Origin: Polynucleobacter sp. AM-7D1
GTDB taxonomy: Bacteria > Pseudomonadota > Gammaproteobacteria > Burkholderiales > Burkholderiaceae
Length of the DNA: 64,000 nt
Direction of reading: 5' to 3'
NCBI RefSeq assembly: GCF_018688455.1
Contig: NZ_CP061319.1
Span: 930,001-994,000 of the forward strand
Below are positions 52,482-64,000 of the stretch, one piece after another; the stretch's first letter is position 1; each line of letters opens with the position of its first letter. The notes beneath the pieces are model-generated. The model was not told the DNA's origin. It was given only the letters and a program-made list of their open reading frames with translations, and ran no database searches. A program made the translations under genes and the position numbers.

Positions 52482-53675
52482 CTAACCCTCAGAGCCGGTA
52501 GCTTGTGCAACGGTATGCATGTCTTTATCACCACGACCAGATAAGTTCACTAGGATCGTTTTATCTTTAGATAAAGTTGGCGCCAGCTTGCATGCATAAG
52601 CAATAGCATGAGAGGACTCTAAAGCAGGAATGATGCCTTCGATGCGACAGCAATCATGAAATGCTTTCAAGGCTTCTTCATCGGTCACTGCCACGTAGTC
52701 AGCACGACCAGAATCTTTTAACCAGGCATGCTCTGGACCAACACCGGGATAATCCATACCAGCAGAAACTGAATGGGTTTCAGAAATCTGACCATTCTCA
52801 TCTTGCAGTAGGTATGTACGATTGCCATGCAATACACCTGGCTTACCCACGCAAAGTGCTGCAGAGTGAAGGCCGCTATTTAAGCCATGGCCCGCCGCTT
52901 CTACACCAACTAGCTTCACTTCTGGGTAGTCAATATAGGGATAGAAAATACCCATGGCATTGGAGCCACCACCAACACATGCCATGACATAGTCAGGCTG
53001 ACGCCCAGTCATTTCAGGCATCTGCACCTTGCACTCTTCACCAATCACACTCTGAAAATCTCTGACCATCATCGGATAAGGATGAGGCCCAGCAACAGTA
53101 CCAATGATGTAGAAGGTATCTTCTACATTTGTCACCCAATCTCGCATCGCTTCATTCAGCGCATCTTTGAGTGTCTTTGTTCCAGATTCAACAGGCACAA
53201 CTTTTGCGCCTAGCAACTTCATACGAAATACGTTTTGAGCTTGACGAGCGACGTCCACGGATCCTTGATACACAGTGCAATCCAAACCAAAGCGCGCACA
53301 AATCGTTGCAGTTGCGACACCGTGCTGCCCCGCTCCCGTTTCCGCAATAATGCGTGGCTTACCCATACGCTTGGCTAGCATGGCTTGGCCAATCACATTA
53401 TTAATTTTGTGAGCGCCAGTGTGATTAAGATCCTCGCGCTTCAGATAAATCTGCGCACCACCCAACATTTCGCTCCAACGCTTAGCGTGATAGACCGGTG
53501 AAGGACGCCCTACAAAATGCTTGAGCTCGTAATGAAACTCTTCTAAGAATTCAGGATCATTTTGATATTTAGCATATGCCGCCTTAAGTTCATCCAAAGC
53601 AAACATCAGCGTCTCAGAAACAAATACGCCACCGTAAGGACCGAAGTGTCCACGTGCATCTGGCTTATCGTACAT
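52482..53675 (-). CDS. trpB: Tryptophan synthase beta subunit
   Basis: Joins indole and serine to tryptophan with PLP. The PLP lysine is in [18 protein letters not shown] near residue 87, the glutamate in [13 protein letters not shown], and the phosphate cup in [14 protein letters not shown]. Length 397. Typical TrpB1. Partner TrpA follows. Confidence 0.98.
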   Translation of the reverse strand: MYDKPDARGHFGPYGGVFVSETLMFALDELKAAYAKYQNDPEFLEEFHYELKHFVGRPSPVYHAKRWSEMLGGAQIYLKREDLNHTGAHKINNVIGQAMLAKRMGKPRIIAETGAGQHGVATATICARFGLDCTVYQGSVDVARQAQNVFRMKLLGAKVVPVESGTKTLKDALNEAMRDWVTNVEDTFYIIGTVAGPHPYPMMVRDFQSVIGEECKVQMPEMTGRQPDYVMACVGGGSNAMGIFYPYIDYPEVKLVGVEAAGHGLNSGLHSAALCVGKPGVLHGNRTYLLQDENGQISETHSVSAGMDYPGVGPEHAWLKDSGRADYVAVTDEEALKAFHDCCRIEGIIPALESSHAIAYACKLAPTLSKDKTILVNLSGRGDKDMHTVAQATGSEG

Positions 53676-53707
53676 AAATACCTCTTTTGATTAGTTACAG
53701 CAAATAG

Positions 53708-54382
53708 TTAGGGCAATGTGCTTGCGTCTGCCGCTCGCACTGCCTCGATAAACTCTTTCATCAAGGCGTGATCTTTTACACCCTTGCTGATTTCAACGCC
53801 GCTAGAGACGTCAACCGCGCAAGGATGAAGACGAGCAATAGCTTCGCCCACGTTGTGAACGTTCAATCCACCACTCAAAACGACCTGAGGCGCGTTTGCG
53901 CTTATCCATGCTTGCGGAATTCCTGACCAATCAAAAGGAACGCCTCCTCCTCCATAGCCCTCAACGAGCGCATCGAGCAAAAAGGCATTTGCTTGCCTAT
54001 ATTGTAGGGAAAAATTATCAAATGCGAAGCCAGCTCCAACGCGCGCAGCCTTCATCCAGGGTTGGCCTGCTGCTAGGCGCTGACACTCCTGCGGAGACTC
54101 ATCCCCATGAAACTGCCATAAAGTGATGGGGGCAGCGGCCCTAATAGCCTCAAATTCGGCATCTGAGGCATTTACGACTAATCCGACAGCATCAACCCCA
54201 GCTGGAAGCCTGGAAATTAATGCAGCAGCAATATTGGGGGTAACGGCTCTTGGACTGGGCGGGTAAAAAACAAAGCCGACAGCGTCTACACCAGCAACAA
54301 CAGCAGCATCGACATCCGAAGGCGTCTTTAAACCGCAGATTTTGACTCTAGTGCGTCCGGGAGAGTTAGTGAGTAAGCCCAT
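53708..54382 (-). CDS. trpF: Phosphoribosylanthranilate isomerase
   Basis: Third step of tryptophan synthesis. A 224-residue TIM barrel with the catalytic cysteine in RVKICGLKTPSD, AVGFVFYPPSPR, and the C-terminal VDVSSGVE. It precedes trpB by 32 bases; trpF-trpB-trpA with accD-folC is the widely shared proteobacterial arrangement. Confidence 0.96.
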   Translation of the reverse strand: MGLLTNSPGRTRVKICGLKTPSDVDAAVVAGVDAVGFVFYPPSPRAVTPNIAAALISRLPAGVDAVGLVVNASDAEFEAIRAAAPITLWQFHGDESPQECQRLAAGQPWMKAARVGAGFAFDNFSLQYRQANAFLLDALVEGYGGGGVPFDWSGIPQAWISANAPQVVLSGGLNVHNVGEAIARLHPCAVDVSSGVEISKGVKDHALMKEFIEAVRAADASTLP

Positions 54383-54420
54383 ATGGGAAATGATAAGGCC
54401 TTGAGTAAATAATGACCTGC

Positions 54421-55251
54421 TTAAGCATAAACCGCCTTAGGCAACCAAGAATTAGCCAGCCAAGGCTTAGGAATCTGAAACTCATCGGGGTAGGCAATTT
54501 GAGTCAAATAGAGTCCAGCTGGAGAAAACGTAGGCGCCGCAATACTGCGGTCTTTTGCCTCTAGAACTTCTGCCATCCACCCTGCTTTTTGCTTACCAAC
54601 GCCGATTTGAACAAAGCTACCAACTAAATTACGCACCATGTGATGCAAGAAAGCATTTCCTTTGATCTTGAAATAGAGCCAAGGTTCATTCGAAAAGATT
54701 TCGATGGAATACATGGTCTTTACTGGGGTCTTACTTTGGCACTCTGAAGAGCGAAATGAGGTGAAGTCATGCTCACCTATTAAACACTCACCAGCCAGCT
54801 TCATGGCCTCAACATCAAACCAGCGATCCGGGGGCAACATGACATAACCAGCCCGATCTGCCGCCATTGGAGATCGACATGGTCCAGCATGCAATGCATA
54901 AATATAGGTTCGCTCATGTGCAGAATAACGAGCACTGAATTCTTCAGTGACAACTTGAGCCCAATTGACCACAATCGATGCAGGCAGGAAGGTATTTACC
55001 CCCCTCACCCACGACCAGTTTTCTCGCTCCACCTCAACATCAAAGTGCACCACCTGACCTAAGGCATGAACGCCAGCATCTGTTCTGCCCGCCGTAATTA
55101 CACGAATAGGATTGGATTTCGATGCATCTATCCCAACAAATGCAGAAATCGCCTTTTCTAATTCATCTTGAATTGTATTCTGACCTACTTGTGACTGCCA
55201 ACCTGAATAAGGGCTGCCGTCATACTGAAGTCCGAGGGCAATACGCATCAA
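54421..55251 (-). CDS. truA: tRNA pseudouridine(38-40) synthase
   Basis: Makes pseudouridine in the anticodon arm of tRNAs. The catalytic aspartate is in [18 protein letters not shown] near residue 60, with [14 protein letters not shown] near 205. Length 276. It lies between fimV and trpF, as in many Proteobacteria. Five bases separate it from fimV. Confidence 0.97.
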   Translation of the reverse strand: MMRIALGLQYDGSPYSGWQSQVGQNTIQDELEKAISAFVGIDASKSNPIRVITAGRTDAGVHALGQVVHFDVEVERENWSWVRGVNTFLPASIVVNWAQVVTEEFSARYSAHERTYIYALHAGPCRSPMAADRAGYVMLPPDRWFDVEAMKLAGECLIGEHDFTSFRSSECQSKTPVKTMYSIEIFSNEPWLYFKIKGNAFLHHMVRNLVGSFVQIGVGKQKAGWMAEVLEAKDRSIAAPTFSPAGLYLTQIAYPDEFQIPKPWLANSWLPKAVYA

Positions 55252-55256
55252 AGAAT

Positions 55257-56642
55257 TTAGCTATTACTATTTGAAATCTCGACCAACATACCCTTGGCTT
55301 CAACCACAATTTCAGGGTCGATTGAAGTGCCAATACGAACAATCTCTTCTAGAGATTTCTTGGCGGCTGAAAAATCCTCAATAGTGATGTAAGCACGGGC
55401 AAGATTCAAACGTACCCTCAGTTCATCAGGCGTTAAATCTGAGGTAGTAGGTTTAGCGACAGGTAGATCTAGGTTAATACTTCCAAAGAGCGCCTTAGCT
55501 TTATCAGACATGCCCTCATGATGATGCTCATGAGGGGTATGTTCAGTTTTATGATGAACTGGCAGTATGGATTCTGTCTGCTCGCTTTCATAGGGGTACT
55601 CACGAGCTGGAATTCCAGGTGAAGCATTTTTACGTGACTGGCTCATAAAGAACCAAATAAAGAGAGCGGCCGCTAGAACTAGGCCAATGAGACCCAGAAC
55701 AGCTGCTTTGACATTAAATCCACTTTTTTTAACCTCAATAACTTCCGTAGCGCCCTGAGATTGATCTAATAATTTCTTTAAGTCAGCAATATTTTTCTCT
55801 AACTCCACTACTCTAGCGTTAGTTTGTTCCAAGATTTTTTCTTGGGCTACTATTTCTTCAGTGATGCGCTTGGCATCAGCATCGGCATCGCCACTAGAGC
55901 CAATCTTTAAACGATTAGCCGGATTAACCGCCTCATCCGCGCTCACTTCAACACTGGCTGAATCATTCTTTTTCTCAGACCATTGTTGAGCAGCAGAATC
56001 AACAAACTTTTGAGCCTCCTTTGAATCAATCGCCTGCACCGTCTCGGGATTAGGAATCAGGAGCTCAGAACCAGCGCGTAAACGATTAATATTACCGCCA
56101 GCAAATGCATCTGGATTGGCTTGATATAAAGCCATCATTTTTTGATCAAGCGTAAATTCCGGCCGATCTGGATCCATCTGTGAGGCGATGGAAGAAAGTG
56201 TTTGTCCCGGCTCAACAATGAACTTAGGAATAGTTCCATTTACAAACGTGAATATTCTGGTGATCGATCCTGACGACCAATTTAAGGTCAGCAATAAATC
56301 AACAAAGATATCTTCAGTAACAGGCACTGGTTTAACTGTTTCAACCAGAACCATCAAACGCTCGTCTTTTGATCGATAGACCATGACTTGAGCATTGAAG
56401 TCTAAAATTTTGGATGAAATACCCAGTCGCTCATAAGCACTTACAGGCGGTATAGAGGCTGATAAAGTCGATAAGAGATTTTGCTCGTCGGGCGCCAACT
56501 CGATTGGCACCTCAATACGAAGGGTTTGGCCAGGGCTAGATACTAAATTAGCTTTGCCTAATGAAATAGCAAAGGCACTAGTGGAAAGCGCAATGCCAAT
56601 AAATCCAGCAAAGAGAAGTTTGAGCATCTGAGCCTTAAGCAT
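55257..56642 (-). CDS. fimV: FimV-like envelope protein
   Basis: An inner-membrane hub protein for polar and type IV pilus functions in relatives. Signal peptide at about 1-25 (cleavage near AFA), the FimV N-terminal domain ([20 protein letters not shown]), a LysM-like segment near 145-205, a coiled coil at about 265-300, one membrane helix at about 310-330, a histidine-rich linker ([15 protein letters not shown]) and a C-terminal TPR-like domain. At 461 residues it is a short form. It overlaps asd by eight bases. Confidence 0.9.
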   Translation of the reverse strand: MLKAQMLKLLFAGFIGIALSTSAFAISLGKANLVSSPGQTLRIEVPIELAPDEQNLLSTLSASIPPVSAYERLGISSKILDFNAQVMVYRSKDERLMVLVETVKPVPVTEDIFVDLLLTLNWSSGSITRIFTFVNGTIPKFIVEPGQTLSSIASQMDPDRPEFTLDQKMMALYQANPDAFAGGNINRLRAGSELLIPNPETVQAIDSKEAQKFVDSAAQQWSEKKNDSASVEVSADEAVNPANRLKIGSSGDADADAKRITEEIVAQEKILEQTNARVVELEKNIADLKKLLDQSQGATEVIEVKKSGFNVKAAVLGLIGLVLAAALFIWFFMSQSRKNASPGIPAREYPYESEQTESILPVHHKTEHTPHEHHHEGMSDKAKALFGSINLDLPVAKPTTSDLTPDELRVRLNLARAYITIEDFSAAKKSLEEIVRIGTSIDPEIVVEAKGMLVEISNSNS

Positions 56643-57798
56643 TGTTATCCAATAGAATTCTTAACATCCGACGTAATGGCTCAGCGGCGCCCCATAAGAG
56701 TTGATCGCCAACTGTAAAAGCACCAAGATACTCTGGACCCATTGCCATCTTATGCAAGCGGCCAATAGGAACTGTCAAGGTACCGCTAATTGCTGCTGGA
56801 GATAATTCACGCTCAGTAGTCTCGCGGTCGTTTGGAATTACCTTAACCCATTGATTATCGTTAGCTAAGATAGCTTCGATTTCCTTTAAGGGAATATCTT
56901 TTTTAAGTTTGACAGTGAGACCTTGGGAGTGGCAACGCATAGCGCCAACACGAACACATAAACCGTCAATTGGAATGCTTCCAGGAGATCTAAATGCAGG
57001 TCGGCCCAGGATCTTATTAAACTCAGCGCCGCCCTTCCACTCTTCTTTAGTTTGACCATTCTCTACCGGGACATCAATCCAGGGAATCAAGCTACCGGCT
57101 AGAGGCGTATTGCGGAAGTTTTTCTTCGGAAAATCCGGAGATCGCAAAGTATCGGTAACTTTGCGATCAATATCTAAGATCCACGAAGACGGATCAGCTA
57201 ATTCAGTTGCTACGCTGTCGCGTAAGGCGCCCATTTGCAACAACAACTCACGCATGTTTTGAGCGCCAGCACCAGAAGCCGCCTGATATGTCATAGCGCT
57301 AATCCACTCAACCATATCGGCCTTCACCAAGCCACCCATCGCCATCATCATTAAGCTAACTGTGCAGTTACTACCAATCCAATTTTTTCCGCCAGCAGCC
57401 AATGCTTTATCAATTACAGGTCGATTCACAGGATCCAAAATTAAGACTGCATCGTCTTTCATGCGCAATGCGCTAGCTGCATCAATCCAGTGGCCTTGCC
57501 AACCGGCAGCACGTAGCTGAGGAAAAATTTCATTGGTGTAGTCACCGCCCTGGCAAGTCAAAATGATGTCGCAACGAGAAAGTGCTTTGATGTCATTTGC
57601 GTTGAGCAACACATTCTCGCTCTTGGTCACCTTCTGACCATTCAAGAGCGGTACTTCACCGCCTGCCTGACTAGTACTGAAAAATACAGGTTCAATCAGA
57701 TCAAAATCTTTTTCAGCCAGCATTCTCTCCATAAGGACGCTACCGACCATACCGCGCCAGCCTACTAAGCCTACTAATGGTGTTTTTGTATTTGCCAT
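56635..57798 (-). CDS. asd: Aspartate-semialdehyde dehydrogenase
   Basis: Reduces aspartyl phosphate to the semialdehyde for Lys, Met and Thr synthesis and cell wall. Rossmann motif [15 protein letters not shown], catalytic cysteine in [18 protein letters not shown] near residue 138, and [12 protein letters not shown] near 285. Length 387 is the gram-negative long form. It follows leuB by 40 bases. Confidence 0.97.
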   Translation of the reverse strand: MANTKTPLVGLVGWRGMVGSVLMERMLAEKDFDLIEPVFFSTSQAGGEVPLLNGQKVTKSENVLLNANDIKALSRCDIILTCQGGDYTNEIFPQLRAAGWQGHWIDAASALRMKDDAVLILDPVNRPVIDKALAAGGKNWIGSNCTVSLMMMAMGGLVKADMVEWISAMTYQAASGAGAQNMRELLLQMGALRDSVATELADPSSWILDIDRKVTDTLRSPDFPKKNFRNTPLAGSLIPWIDVPVENGQTKEEWKGGAEFNKILGRPAFRSPGSIPIDGLCVRVGAMRCHSQGLTVKLKKDIPLKEIEAILANDNQWVKVIPNDRETTERELSPAAISGTLTVPIGRLHKMAMGPEYLGAFTVGDQLLWGAAEPLRRMLRILLDNNA

Positions 57799-57838
57799 GA
57801 TGAATGATCTATTGAATGTATATGTAATGTGACAATGA

Positions 57839-58909
57839 TTATGAAAGAGCGGCTACAACCGCATCGCCCATTTCCACAGTGGATACCTTTTTTGTACCTT
57901 CTGTAAAAATGTCAGCAGTTCGCAATCCCAGTGATAAAACCTTTTGTACTGCCGCTTCGATACGATCAGCTTCGGATGGCATACCCAGGGAGTAGCGCAG
58001 CATCATCGCAGCAGACAGAATTGTTGCCAATGGATTAGCAATCCCTTTGCCGGCAATATCTGGCGCTGAGCCATGGCTAGGCTCATACAGGCCTTTATTA
58101 TTTTTATCTAATGAAGCTGATGGCAACATCCCAATCGAGCCGGTTAACATCGAAGCTTCGTCAGAGAGAATGTCGCCAAACAAGTTGCCCGTAACGACTA
58201 CGTCAAACGCTTTGGGTGCCTTGACTAACTGCATTGCTGCGTTATCAACATACATGTGTGATAACTCTACATCTGGATATTCTTTGCCAACACGAATCAT
58301 GACATCCCGCCAGAGCTGTGATGTCTCAAGAACATTCGCCTTATCAACGCTACATACTTTTTTACCGCGTTTACGTGCAGCCTCAAAAGCAACTCGACCA
58401 ATACGCTCCACTTCTGGCTCGCTGTAATGCATCATGTCGTAACCTTCACGTGCACCCTTAAATAAAGGAAGCTCAGAAGTGCGAATGCCGCGAGGCTGAC
58501 CAAAGTAGATATCACCATTGAGCTCACGAATAATCAAGATATCGAGGCCGCTCACAATTTCAGGCTTAAGACTGGAGGCAGCAGTTAGCTCCTTGTAACA
58601 AATAGCTGGCCTGAAATTGGCAAACAACTCTAAATGCTTACGCAATCCGAGGATTGCTTGCTCTGGACGCAGTTCGCGAGCCAGCGTGTCGTATTTCCAG
58701 TCACCAACAGCACCAAACAAAATAGCGTCTGCTTTTTTAGCAAGCTCTAAAGTTGCGGGAGGGAGTGGATGACCGGCCAGATCATATGCGGCGCCGCCAA
58801 CGGGGGCCGTCTCGAGGTCGAATTTAGGACCAAGCGCGTTTAAAACCTTAACGGCTTCAGCAACAATTTCCGGGCCGATACCATCGCCCGGTAGGACTGC
58901 AATTTTCAT
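57839..58909 (-). CDS. leuB: 3-isopropylmalate dehydrogenase
   Basis: Third step of leucine synthesis. N-terminus [18 protein letters not shown], substrate motif REQ-like [14 protein letters not shown], and the metal and NAD site region [19 protein letters not shown]. Length 356. It sits in the run leuC, small lipoprotein, leuD, leuB. leuA is not in the window. Confidence 0.98.
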   Translation of the reverse strand: MKIAVLPGDGIGPEIVAEAVKVLNALGPKFDLETAPVGGAAYDLAGHPLPPATLELAKKADAILFGAVGDWKYDTLARELRPEQAILGLRKHLELFANFRPAICYKELTAASSLKPEIVSGLDILIIRELNGDIYFGQPRGIRTSELPLFKGAREGYDMMHYSEPEVERIGRVAFEAARKRGKKVCSVDKANVLETSQLWRDVMIRVGKEYPDVELSHMYVDNAAMQLVKAPKAFDVVVTGNLFGDILSDEASMLTGSIGMLPSASLDKNNKGLYEPSHGSAPDIAGKGIANPLATILSAAMMLRYSLGMPSEADRIEAAVQKVLSLGLRTADIFTEGTKKVSTVEMGDAVVAALS

Positions 58910-58933
58910 GAAAGGCCTTTAACTGAATAAAAA

Positions 58934-59581
58934 CTACGGCAGTTGCGTCGCAAGCCAAGGCATTTTCAGGATGCGCTCAGCCTCGTAAGCCTTGATTTTA
59001 TCTGCATGTTGAAGGGTTAAGCCAATATCGTCTAAGCCGTTCAGAAGGCAATGCTTCCTGAATGGGGCTACATCAAAGCTATAGGCAGTGCCATCGGGCG
59101 CAATTACTTGCTGAGCATCTAAATCAATAGTGAGCTGATAACCAGCAAAAGCAAGTGTTTCATTAAATAGATGATCAACCTGGAGCTCTGTAAGCACTAT
59201 TGGCAAAAGACCATTTTTAAAGCAATTATTGTAGAAAATATCCGCAAAGCTAGGGGCAATCACCGCTCTGAAGCCATACTGGCCCAGAGCCCAAGGTGCA
59301 TGCTCGCGAGAGCTGCCACAGCCGAAATTCTTGCGGGCCAGTAAAATTCCGGCATCTTTATAGCGCGGCTGGTTTAGAACAAAATCTGGATTAATCGGGC
59401 GTGTGCTACAATCTTGTCCAGGTTCACCATGGTCTAAATAGCGCCACTCATCAAATAGGTTCTGACCAAAGCCCGTTTTCTTAATCGACTTTAAGAACTG
59501 CTTAGGGATGATGGCATCGGTATCGACATTCTCGCGATTGAGCGGAGCAACCAAGCCTTTATATACCGTAAATTTTTCCAT
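58934..59581 (-). CDS. leuD: 3-isopropylmalate dehydratase small subunit
   Basis: The swivel domain of isopropylmalate isomerase. Contains [16 protein letters not shown] and the substrate loop [20 protein letters not shown] near residue 80. Length 215. It works with LeuC; the two genes are separated by the small lipoprotein gene. Confidence 0.98.
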   Translation of the reverse strand: MEKFTVYKGLVAPLNRENVDTDAIIPKQFLKSIKKTGFGQNLFDEWRYLDHGEPGQDCSTRPINPDFVLNQPRYKDAGILLARKNFGCGSSREHAPWALGQYGFRAVIAPSFADIFYNNCFKNGLLPIVLTELQVDHLFNETLAFAGYQLTIDLDAQQVIAPDGTAYSFDVAPFRKHCLLNGLDDIGLTLQHADKIKAYEAERILKMPWLATQLP

Positions 59582-59612
59582 AATGATCTTTTGCTAAATA
59601 TCGACTGCGCGC

Positions 59613-59798
59613 TTACTTGACTGGCGTCACAACAACATCTTTCCCCTGAGTTTGGGACTGATTGGATGTGTTGGAATTTTTGCTCCCACCCATGGAGTTG
59701 CCCATAGTTTGCAAATCTTTACCAACACCCTCCATCGTATTTGCACAAGCAGAAAGAATGATTCCCGCAATAGCAACGATAGTTAACTTTTTAATCAT
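59613..59798 (-). CDS. Entericidin-type small lipoprotein
   Basis: A 61-residue lipoprotein. The start at 59798 (MIKKLTIVAIAGIILSACAN) gives a clean signal with lipobox LSAC and the cysteine at residue 18, followed by NTMEGVGKDLQTMGN, the pattern of entericidin A/B. A longer frame from 59822 is less likely. Placed between leuC and leuD. Entericidins are antidote/toxin lipoproteins in E. coli; here a role is not clear. Confidence 0.88.
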   Translation of the reverse strand: MIKKLTIVAIAGIILSACANTMEGVGKDLQTMGNSMGGSKNSNTSNQSQTQGKDVVVTPVK

Positions 59799-59831
59799 TG
59801 TGAAAGAAGACCATTTAAACACTGTATTTCC

Positions 59832-61241
59832 TTAAGAAATTTTACGAACATCAACGAAGTGGCCTTCAATAGCAGCAGCAGCAGCCATTGCAGGACTAAC
59901 TAAATGGGTTCTACCGCCATTGCCCTGGCGACCTTCAAAATTTCGATTAGAGGTTGAGGCGCAACGCTCACCTGGCTCCAAACGATCAGCATTCATTGCC
60001 AAGCACATAGAGCAACCTGGCTCACGCCACTCAAAGCCCGCAGCTTTAAAAACCCGATCTAAGCCTTCACGCTCAGCCTGAGCCTTTACTAAGCCAGAAC
60101 CAGGAACGACCAAGGCTAATTTGACATTAGCAGCTACTTTCTTCCCAAGGCGATCAACTACCTTGGCCGCGGCACGGATATCTTCAATACGACTGTTGGT
60201 GCAAGACCCGATAAAAACTTTATCAATTGAAATATTGCTAAGCGGAGTATTTGGAACAAGACCCATGTACTCCAGCGCACGTTCCATTGCAGAACGCTTG
60301 TTTGCGTCACGCTCTTTTTCCGGATCAGGAACTCGATCGCTAATAGCTAGAACCATTTCTGGCGAAGTGCCCCAAGTGACTTGAGGAGCAATTTCTTCTG
60401 CGCGTAACTCCACTACTGCATCAAATTTGGCGTCCGCATCTGAATGTAAGGTACGCCAATATTGCAAGGCATGACGTAGAGCCTCACCTTTAGGGGCATA
60501 AGGTCTACCTTGAATATATTCAATAGTAGTTTCATCTACTGCCACCAGTCCAGCACGAGCACCAGCCTCAATTGCCATATTGCAGAGGGTCATACGACCT
60601 TCCATAGACAAATTGCGGATAGCTTCACCTGCAAACTCAATCGTGTAACCAGTGCCGCCAGCAGTGCCAATCTTGCCGATCACAGCTAGCACGATATCTT
60701 TCGCAGTGGAACCAGGTTGGAGGCGTCCATCCACCTTGACCAGCATGTTCTTACTCTTTTTCATGAGCAAGGTTTGCGTTGCTAATACATGCTCCACTTC
60801 TGATGTACCAATACCAAATGCCAATGCACCAAATGCACCATGCGTACTTGTATGAGAATCACCGCAGACAACTGTCATTCCGGGCAGAGTTGCACCCTGC
60901 TCTGGCCCAATCACGTGAACAATCCCTTGGCGCAGATCATTCATCTTGTATTGAGTAATACCAAAGGCATCACAGTTTTGATCCAGCGTATCTACTTGTA
61001 ACTTCGATATTGGATCTGTAATGCCCTCAGAGCGGTCCGTTGTTGGAACATTGTGATCTGAAACCGCCAGATTGGCAGAGATGCGCCACACTGGTCGGCC
61101 TGCAAGATTTAACCCCTCAAAAGCTTGAGGACTTGTCACCTCGTGCAATAACTGACGATCTATATAAATTGTGGCCGTGCCATCCTCTTCGGAATAGACG
61201 ACATGGTCATCCCACAATTTGTCGTAAAGCGTACGTGACAT
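59832..61241 (-). CDS. leuC: 3-isopropylmalate dehydratase large subunit
   Basis: The aconitase-like catalytic subunit with a 4Fe-4S cluster. Cluster cysteines are visible in [16 protein letters not shown] near residue 347 and the pair GCSMC near 410. Other blocks are [20 protein letters not shown] and NRNFEGRQG. Length 469. It begins 18 bases after the gltA stop. Confidence 0.98.
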   Translation of the reverse strand: MSRTLYDKLWDDHVVYSEEDGTATIYIDRQLLHEVTSPQAFEGLNLAGRPVWRISANLAVSDHNVPTTDRSEGITDPISKLQVDTLDQNCDAFGITQYKMNDLRQGIVHVIGPEQGATLPGMTVVCGDSHTSTHGAFGALAFGIGTSEVEHVLATQTLLMKKSKNMLVKVDGRLQPGSTAKDIVLAVIGKIGTAGGTGYTIEFAGEAIRNLSMEGRMTLCNMAIEAGARAGLVAVDETTIEYIQGRPYAPKGEALRHALQYWRTLHSDADAKFDAVVELRAEEIAPQVTWGTSPEMVLAISDRVPDPEKERDANKRSAMERALEYMGLVPNTPLSNISIDKVFIGSCTNSRIEDIRAAAKVVDRLGKKVAANVKLALVVPGSGLVKAQAEREGLDRVFKAAGFEWREPGCSMCLAMNADRLEPGERCASTSNRNFEGRQGNGGRTHLVSPAMAAAAAIEGHFVDVRKIS

Positions 61242-61259
61242 GTAAACCCTCTAAAGCTT

Positions 61260-62573
61260 TTATTTACGCACAGTAATGTTAGGAACTTTACGTGAAGTTT
61301 CCCCAACATATAACTGACGTGGACGGCCAATCTTGTACTCAGGATCAGTAATCATTTCTTCCCACTGTGCAATCCAACCCACTGTTCTTGCTAAGGCAAA
61401 AATACAGGTGAACATTTCAGTTGGCACGCCTAGTGCGCGCTGAACAATTCCAGAGTAAAAGTCAACGTTTGGATAGAGCTTACGGCTTACGAAGTATTCG
61501 TCTTCCAGGGCAATCTTCTCAAGCGTCATGGCTAACTTGAACAATGGATCATTCTCAAGACCCATTTCTTTTAATACCTCATGGCAAGTTTCACGCATAA
61601 GTTTTGCGCGTGGGTCAAAGTTTTTATAAACGCGATGACCAAAGCCCATCAAACGAACGCTTGAGTTCTTATCTTTTACTTGAGCAATAAATTCATGAAT
61701 ATTATCTACGCCACCATTAGCCTGAATTTCATTCAACATCTGCAAGCAAGCTTCATTGGCTCCACCGTGGGCAGGACCCCACAAACAAGCGATACCTGCA
61801 GAGATAGCAGCAAATGGATTTGTGCCAGACGATCCACATAAGCGCACTGTTGATGTAGAAGCGTTTTGCTCATGGTCAGCATGCAATGTGAAGATGCGAT
61901 CTAAAGCGCGCACCAAGACTGGATTGACTTTGTACTCTTCACACGGTGTTGCAAACATCATGCGCATGAAGTTTGCTGTGTAGGATAAGGAATTATCAGG
62001 ATAGATAAAAGGTTGGCCTACAGAGTATTTATAAGCCATTGCAACCAGTGTTGGCATCTTCGCAATTAAGCGAATTTGAGCAACTTCACGAGCATGTGGA
62101 TCGCTGTAATCAATCTCATCATGATAAAAGGCAGCCATTGCACCAACCAAGCCAGTTAAGACGGACATGGGATGGGCATCGCGACGGAAGCCGCGCAAGA
62201 AAAATTGCATTTGCTCATGAACCATCGTGTGATGCATGACCATCTCTTCAAAATCTTTTTTCTGTTTAGCGTTTGGTAGCTCACCGTTTAACAGTAGATA
62301 ACAAACCTCTAAGAAGTCGCAGTTATGCGCAAGATCTTCGATTGGATAACCACGGTAAAGCAGTTCACCCTTATCGCCATCGATATAAGTGATTTTGCTA
62401 TTACAAGAAGCTGTGGATAAAAAACCTGAATCGTAGGTGAACTTTCCGGTTTGACCGTAAAGCTTACGAATATCAATTACATCAGGACCAATCGTGCCTT
62501 TATAAATTGGCAAGTCGATATCTGGTGTACCGTCTGAAAAAGATAATTTTGCCTTGATGTCCGATTCAATCAT
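61260..62573 (-). CDS. gltA: Citrate synthase, type II
   Basis: Enters acetyl-CoA into the TCA cycle. The catalytic histidine block is [13 protein letters not shown] near residue 265, the second histidine in [16 protein letters not shown] near 308, and the aspartate in [14 protein letters not shown] near 365. Length 437 is the hexameric type II form. The sdhA-sdhB-sdhE-gltA order is typical for Betaproteobacteria. An 82-base gap separates it from sdhE. Confidence 0.98.
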   Translation of the reverse strand: MIESDIKAKLSFSDGTPDIDLPIYKGTIGPDVIDIRKLYGQTGKFTYDSGFLSTASCNSKITYIDGDKGELLYRGYPIEDLAHNCDFLEVCYLLLNGELPNAKQKKDFEEMVMHHTMVHEQMQFFLRGFRRDAHPMSVLTGLVGAMAAFYHDEIDYSDPHAREVAQIRLIAKMPTLVAMAYKYSVGQPFIYPDNSLSYTANFMRMMFATPCEEYKVNPVLVRALDRIFTLHADHEQNASTSTVRLCGSSGTNPFAAISAGIACLWGPAHGGANEACLQMLNEIQANGGVDNIHEFIAQVKDKNSSVRLMGFGHRVYKNFDPRAKLMRETCHEVLKEMGLENDPLFKLAMTLEKIALEDEYFVSRKLYPNVDFYSGIVQRALGVPTEMFTCIFALARTVGWIAQWEEMITDPEYKIGRPRQLYVGETSRKVPNITVRK

Positions 62574-62655
62574 TTCTAATCCTTAGTCATTCAAATTGAT
62601 GATTAATACACTATTGATCATGCGTCTTTACTACTGTTGCAAGCAAAAGCCTAAA

Positions 62656-62925
62656 TTACTTCTGTCTCAGCTTTTGTAAAACAGCCTTAAAGGCTGCTTC
62701 TTGTGATTCTTTTTCCAATGAAGCTACTGAATCCTTGCGACCGATTAGTAAATCCATCAGGTCATTGTCTTCTAGAGCTAGCAACTGGCTTAATACTTTT
62801 CCATCTTCCGCATTGAGTTGAGAGCCGTGGCGCTCAAAAAAACGCTGCAGAATTAAATCGTTTTCAAGCAAACCCCTGCGGGCATCACTCTTTAAGCGAT
62901 ATAACTCTGCATTAGTGAGGGTCAT
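62656..62925 (-). CDS. sdhE: SdhE flavinylation factor
   Basis: Helps attach FAD to SdhA. The 89-residue DUF339 fold has the conserved RG-E motif in [19 protein letters not shown]. It overlaps the sdhB stop by four bases (ATGA), and it lies in the sdh operon, which fits its role. Confidence 0.95.
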   Translation of the reverse strand: MTLTNAELYRLKSDARRGLLENDLILQRFFERHGSQLNAEDGKVLSQLLALEDNDLMDLLIGRKDSVASLEKESQEAAFKAVLQKLRQK

Positions 62926-63626
62926 ACCGCCCTACGCACCATCAGTTCCTTAATCTTTCCAATTGCTTTGGTCGGATTCAAATGCTTAGGACAAACGTCC
63001 ACGCAGTTCATGATGGTATGGCAACGGAACAGGCGATACGGATCTTCCAGGTTATCCAAGCGCGCTGCAGTATCTTCATCACGACTATCGGCAATGAAAC
63101 GATATGCCTGCAACAAACCTGCTGGGCCAACGAACTTATCTGGATTCCACCAGAAAGATGGGCATGAGGTTGAGCATGATGCGCACAAGATGCACTCATA
63201 CAAACCATTCAATTCTTCACGCTCTTCAGGACTCTGGAGGCGCTCTTTCTCAGGGAATGGATTGTCATTTACCAAGTAAGGCTTGATAGATAGATACTGC
63301 TTGAAGAACAAGGTCATATCCACAATCAAATCACGCACGACTGGTAAGCCAGGTAATGGGCGCAATGTGATGACTTTAGGCAAGGTCAACATATTGGTTA
63401 AGCAAGCCAAACCATTCTTACCGTTAATGTTCATCGCATCAGAGCCACAAACACCTTCACGGCATGAACGACGATAAGAAATTGTTTCGTCTTGTTTCTT
63501 GAGAGAAATCAAAGCGTCTAACAACATACGCTCACCAGTCAATTCAAGCTCATAACGTTCCATGCGAGGAGCTGCATCGACATCTGGATCGTAGCGGTAA
63601 ATTTCAAATATACGAATATCACTCAT
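62922..63626 (-). CDS. sdhB: Succinate dehydrogenase iron-sulfur subunit
   Basis: Carries the three iron-sulfur clusters of complex II. Cysteines appear in [19 protein letters not shown] (2Fe-2S), [16 protein letters not shown] (4Fe-4S) and [17 protein letters not shown] (3Fe-4S). Length 234. It lies 17 bases after sdhA and is coupled to sdhE. Confidence 0.98.
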   Translation of the reverse strand: MSDIRIFEIYRYDPDVDAAPRMERYELELTGERMLLDALISLKKQDETISYRRSCREGVCGSDAMNINGKNGLACLTNMLTLPKVITLRPLPGLPVVRDLIVDMTLFFKQYLSIKPYLVNDNPFPEKERLQSPEEREELNGLYECILCASCSTSCPSFWWNPDKFVGPAGLLQAYRFIADSRDEDTAARLDNLEDPYRLFRCHTIMNCVDVCPKHLNPTKAIGKIKELMVRRAV

Positions 63627-63643
63627 TTTTAATTTCTCTTCGC

Positions 63644-64000
63644 TTAGAAAGTACGTTCTTTAGGTGGGAAAGACTCAACAGTCAATGGCTTCAGAACAAC
63701 CGGCTTGTAATCCAAGCGATTGCCTTCGCTATACCAAAGCGTGTGCTTCATCCAGTTCGCATCATCGCGCTCTTGATGATCATCATGCGAGTGCGCACCG
63801 CGACTTTCAGTACGAGCAGCTGCTGAGATCATGGTTGCGTTTGCAGCTTCAATTAAGTTAGCAACTTCCAAAGCTTCGATACGTGCCGTATTGAAAATCT
63901 CTGACTTGTCTTTGAGCCACAAGTGTTTAGCGCGCTCAGTCAGTTTCGCCATTTGACGAACACCTTCGTCCATCAATTCCTGATTGCGGAATACACCAGC
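63644..64000 (-). CDS. sdhA: Succinate dehydrogenase flavoprotein subunit, C-terminal part
   Basis: Only the last 118 or so codons are in the window; the frame is open at the right edge. It shows the SdhA C-terminal helical domain with [20 protein letters not shown], the [19 protein letters not shown] block, and the end [16 protein letters not shown] methionine at 63976 is an internal residue and not a start. It heads the visible sdhA-sdhB-sdhE-gltA series. Confidence 0.97.
   Translation of the reverse strand, partial: AGVFRNQELMDEGVRQMAKLTERAKHLWLKDKSEIFNTARIEALEVANLIEAANATMISAAARTESRGAHSHDDHQERDDANWMKHTLWYSEGNRLDYKPVVLKPLTVESFPPKERTF

Overview
The window looks like chromosome of a Polynucleobacter-type betaproteobacterium (Burkholderiaceae). 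This rests on the moderate GC content, the order sdhA-sdhB-sdhE-gltA-leuC-leuD-leuB-asd-fimV-truA-trpF-trpB-trpA-accD-folC-SPOR-cvpA-purF-metZ, the entericidin-type lipoprotein gene between leuC and leuD, and the Burkholderiales-like sox order soxCDYZAXB. The genus is inferred from family resemblance and gene order, not from a database search. I see no phage, insertion sequence, CRISPR array or plasmid functions.

Layout. 1-2.9 kb: hslO (cut by the window edge) diverges from gltX, followed by three tRNA genes (Ala-GGC, Glu-TTC, Asp-GTC) and a terminator. 2.9-8.4 kb: an M48 lipoprotein protease, an exported two-repeat protein of unknown role, a hydroxypyruvate isomerase / tartronate semialdehyde reductase pair, a YqiA-like esterase, a DUF3108 protein and a small ion channel. 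8.5-12.9 kb: exported ankyrin protein, tatD, holB, tmk and mltG in one leftward run. 12.9-26 kb: housekeeping and repair genes (ygfZ, NRDE protein, selO, msrB, yciB, bolA, a parvulin, gloA, an ABC-F ATPase, a queuosine-precursor transporter, gcdH, mnmH).

26-43.8 kb is the distinctive part: a sulfur-oxidation island. A small ArsR-type repressor gene heads a leftward cluster soxC-soxD-soxY-soxZ-soxA-soxX-soxB, then dsrE, an MBL-fold hydrolase, a monohaem cytochrome c and three YeeE/YedE transporter genes. Molybdate-type transport genes modBC diverge from it, which fits the molybdenum need of SoxC. A second leftward operon carries another YeeE/YedE pair, a tiny exported protein with four NPCGP repeats, an unknown protein, a two-domain exported rhodanese and a DUF2892 protein. 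A separate exported rhodanese and a HiPIP electron carrier follow. The same 6-8-6 inverted repeat lies in front of arsR/modB and in front of the single rhodanese, which predicts a shared sulfur-responsive regulon. Thiosulfate or related sulfur compounds would be bound on SoxYZ, processed by SoxAX, SoxB and SoxCD, with electrons leaving through cytochrome c or HiPIP; the YeeE/YedE proteins and rhodaneses probably move and handle sulfane sulfur.

43.8-64 kb: an FNR-like regulator overlapping a methyltransferase gene, then a nearly continuous leftward series for methionine, purine, folate, fatty acid, tryptophan and leucine synthesis, ending with citrate synthase and succinate dehydrogenase subunits. 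sdhA is cut by the right edge.

No stretch above about 300 bases is without a gene. The most novel items are the predicted ArsR operator pair, the NPCGP-repeat protein with its unknown partner, and several hairpins placed inside operons or leaders.
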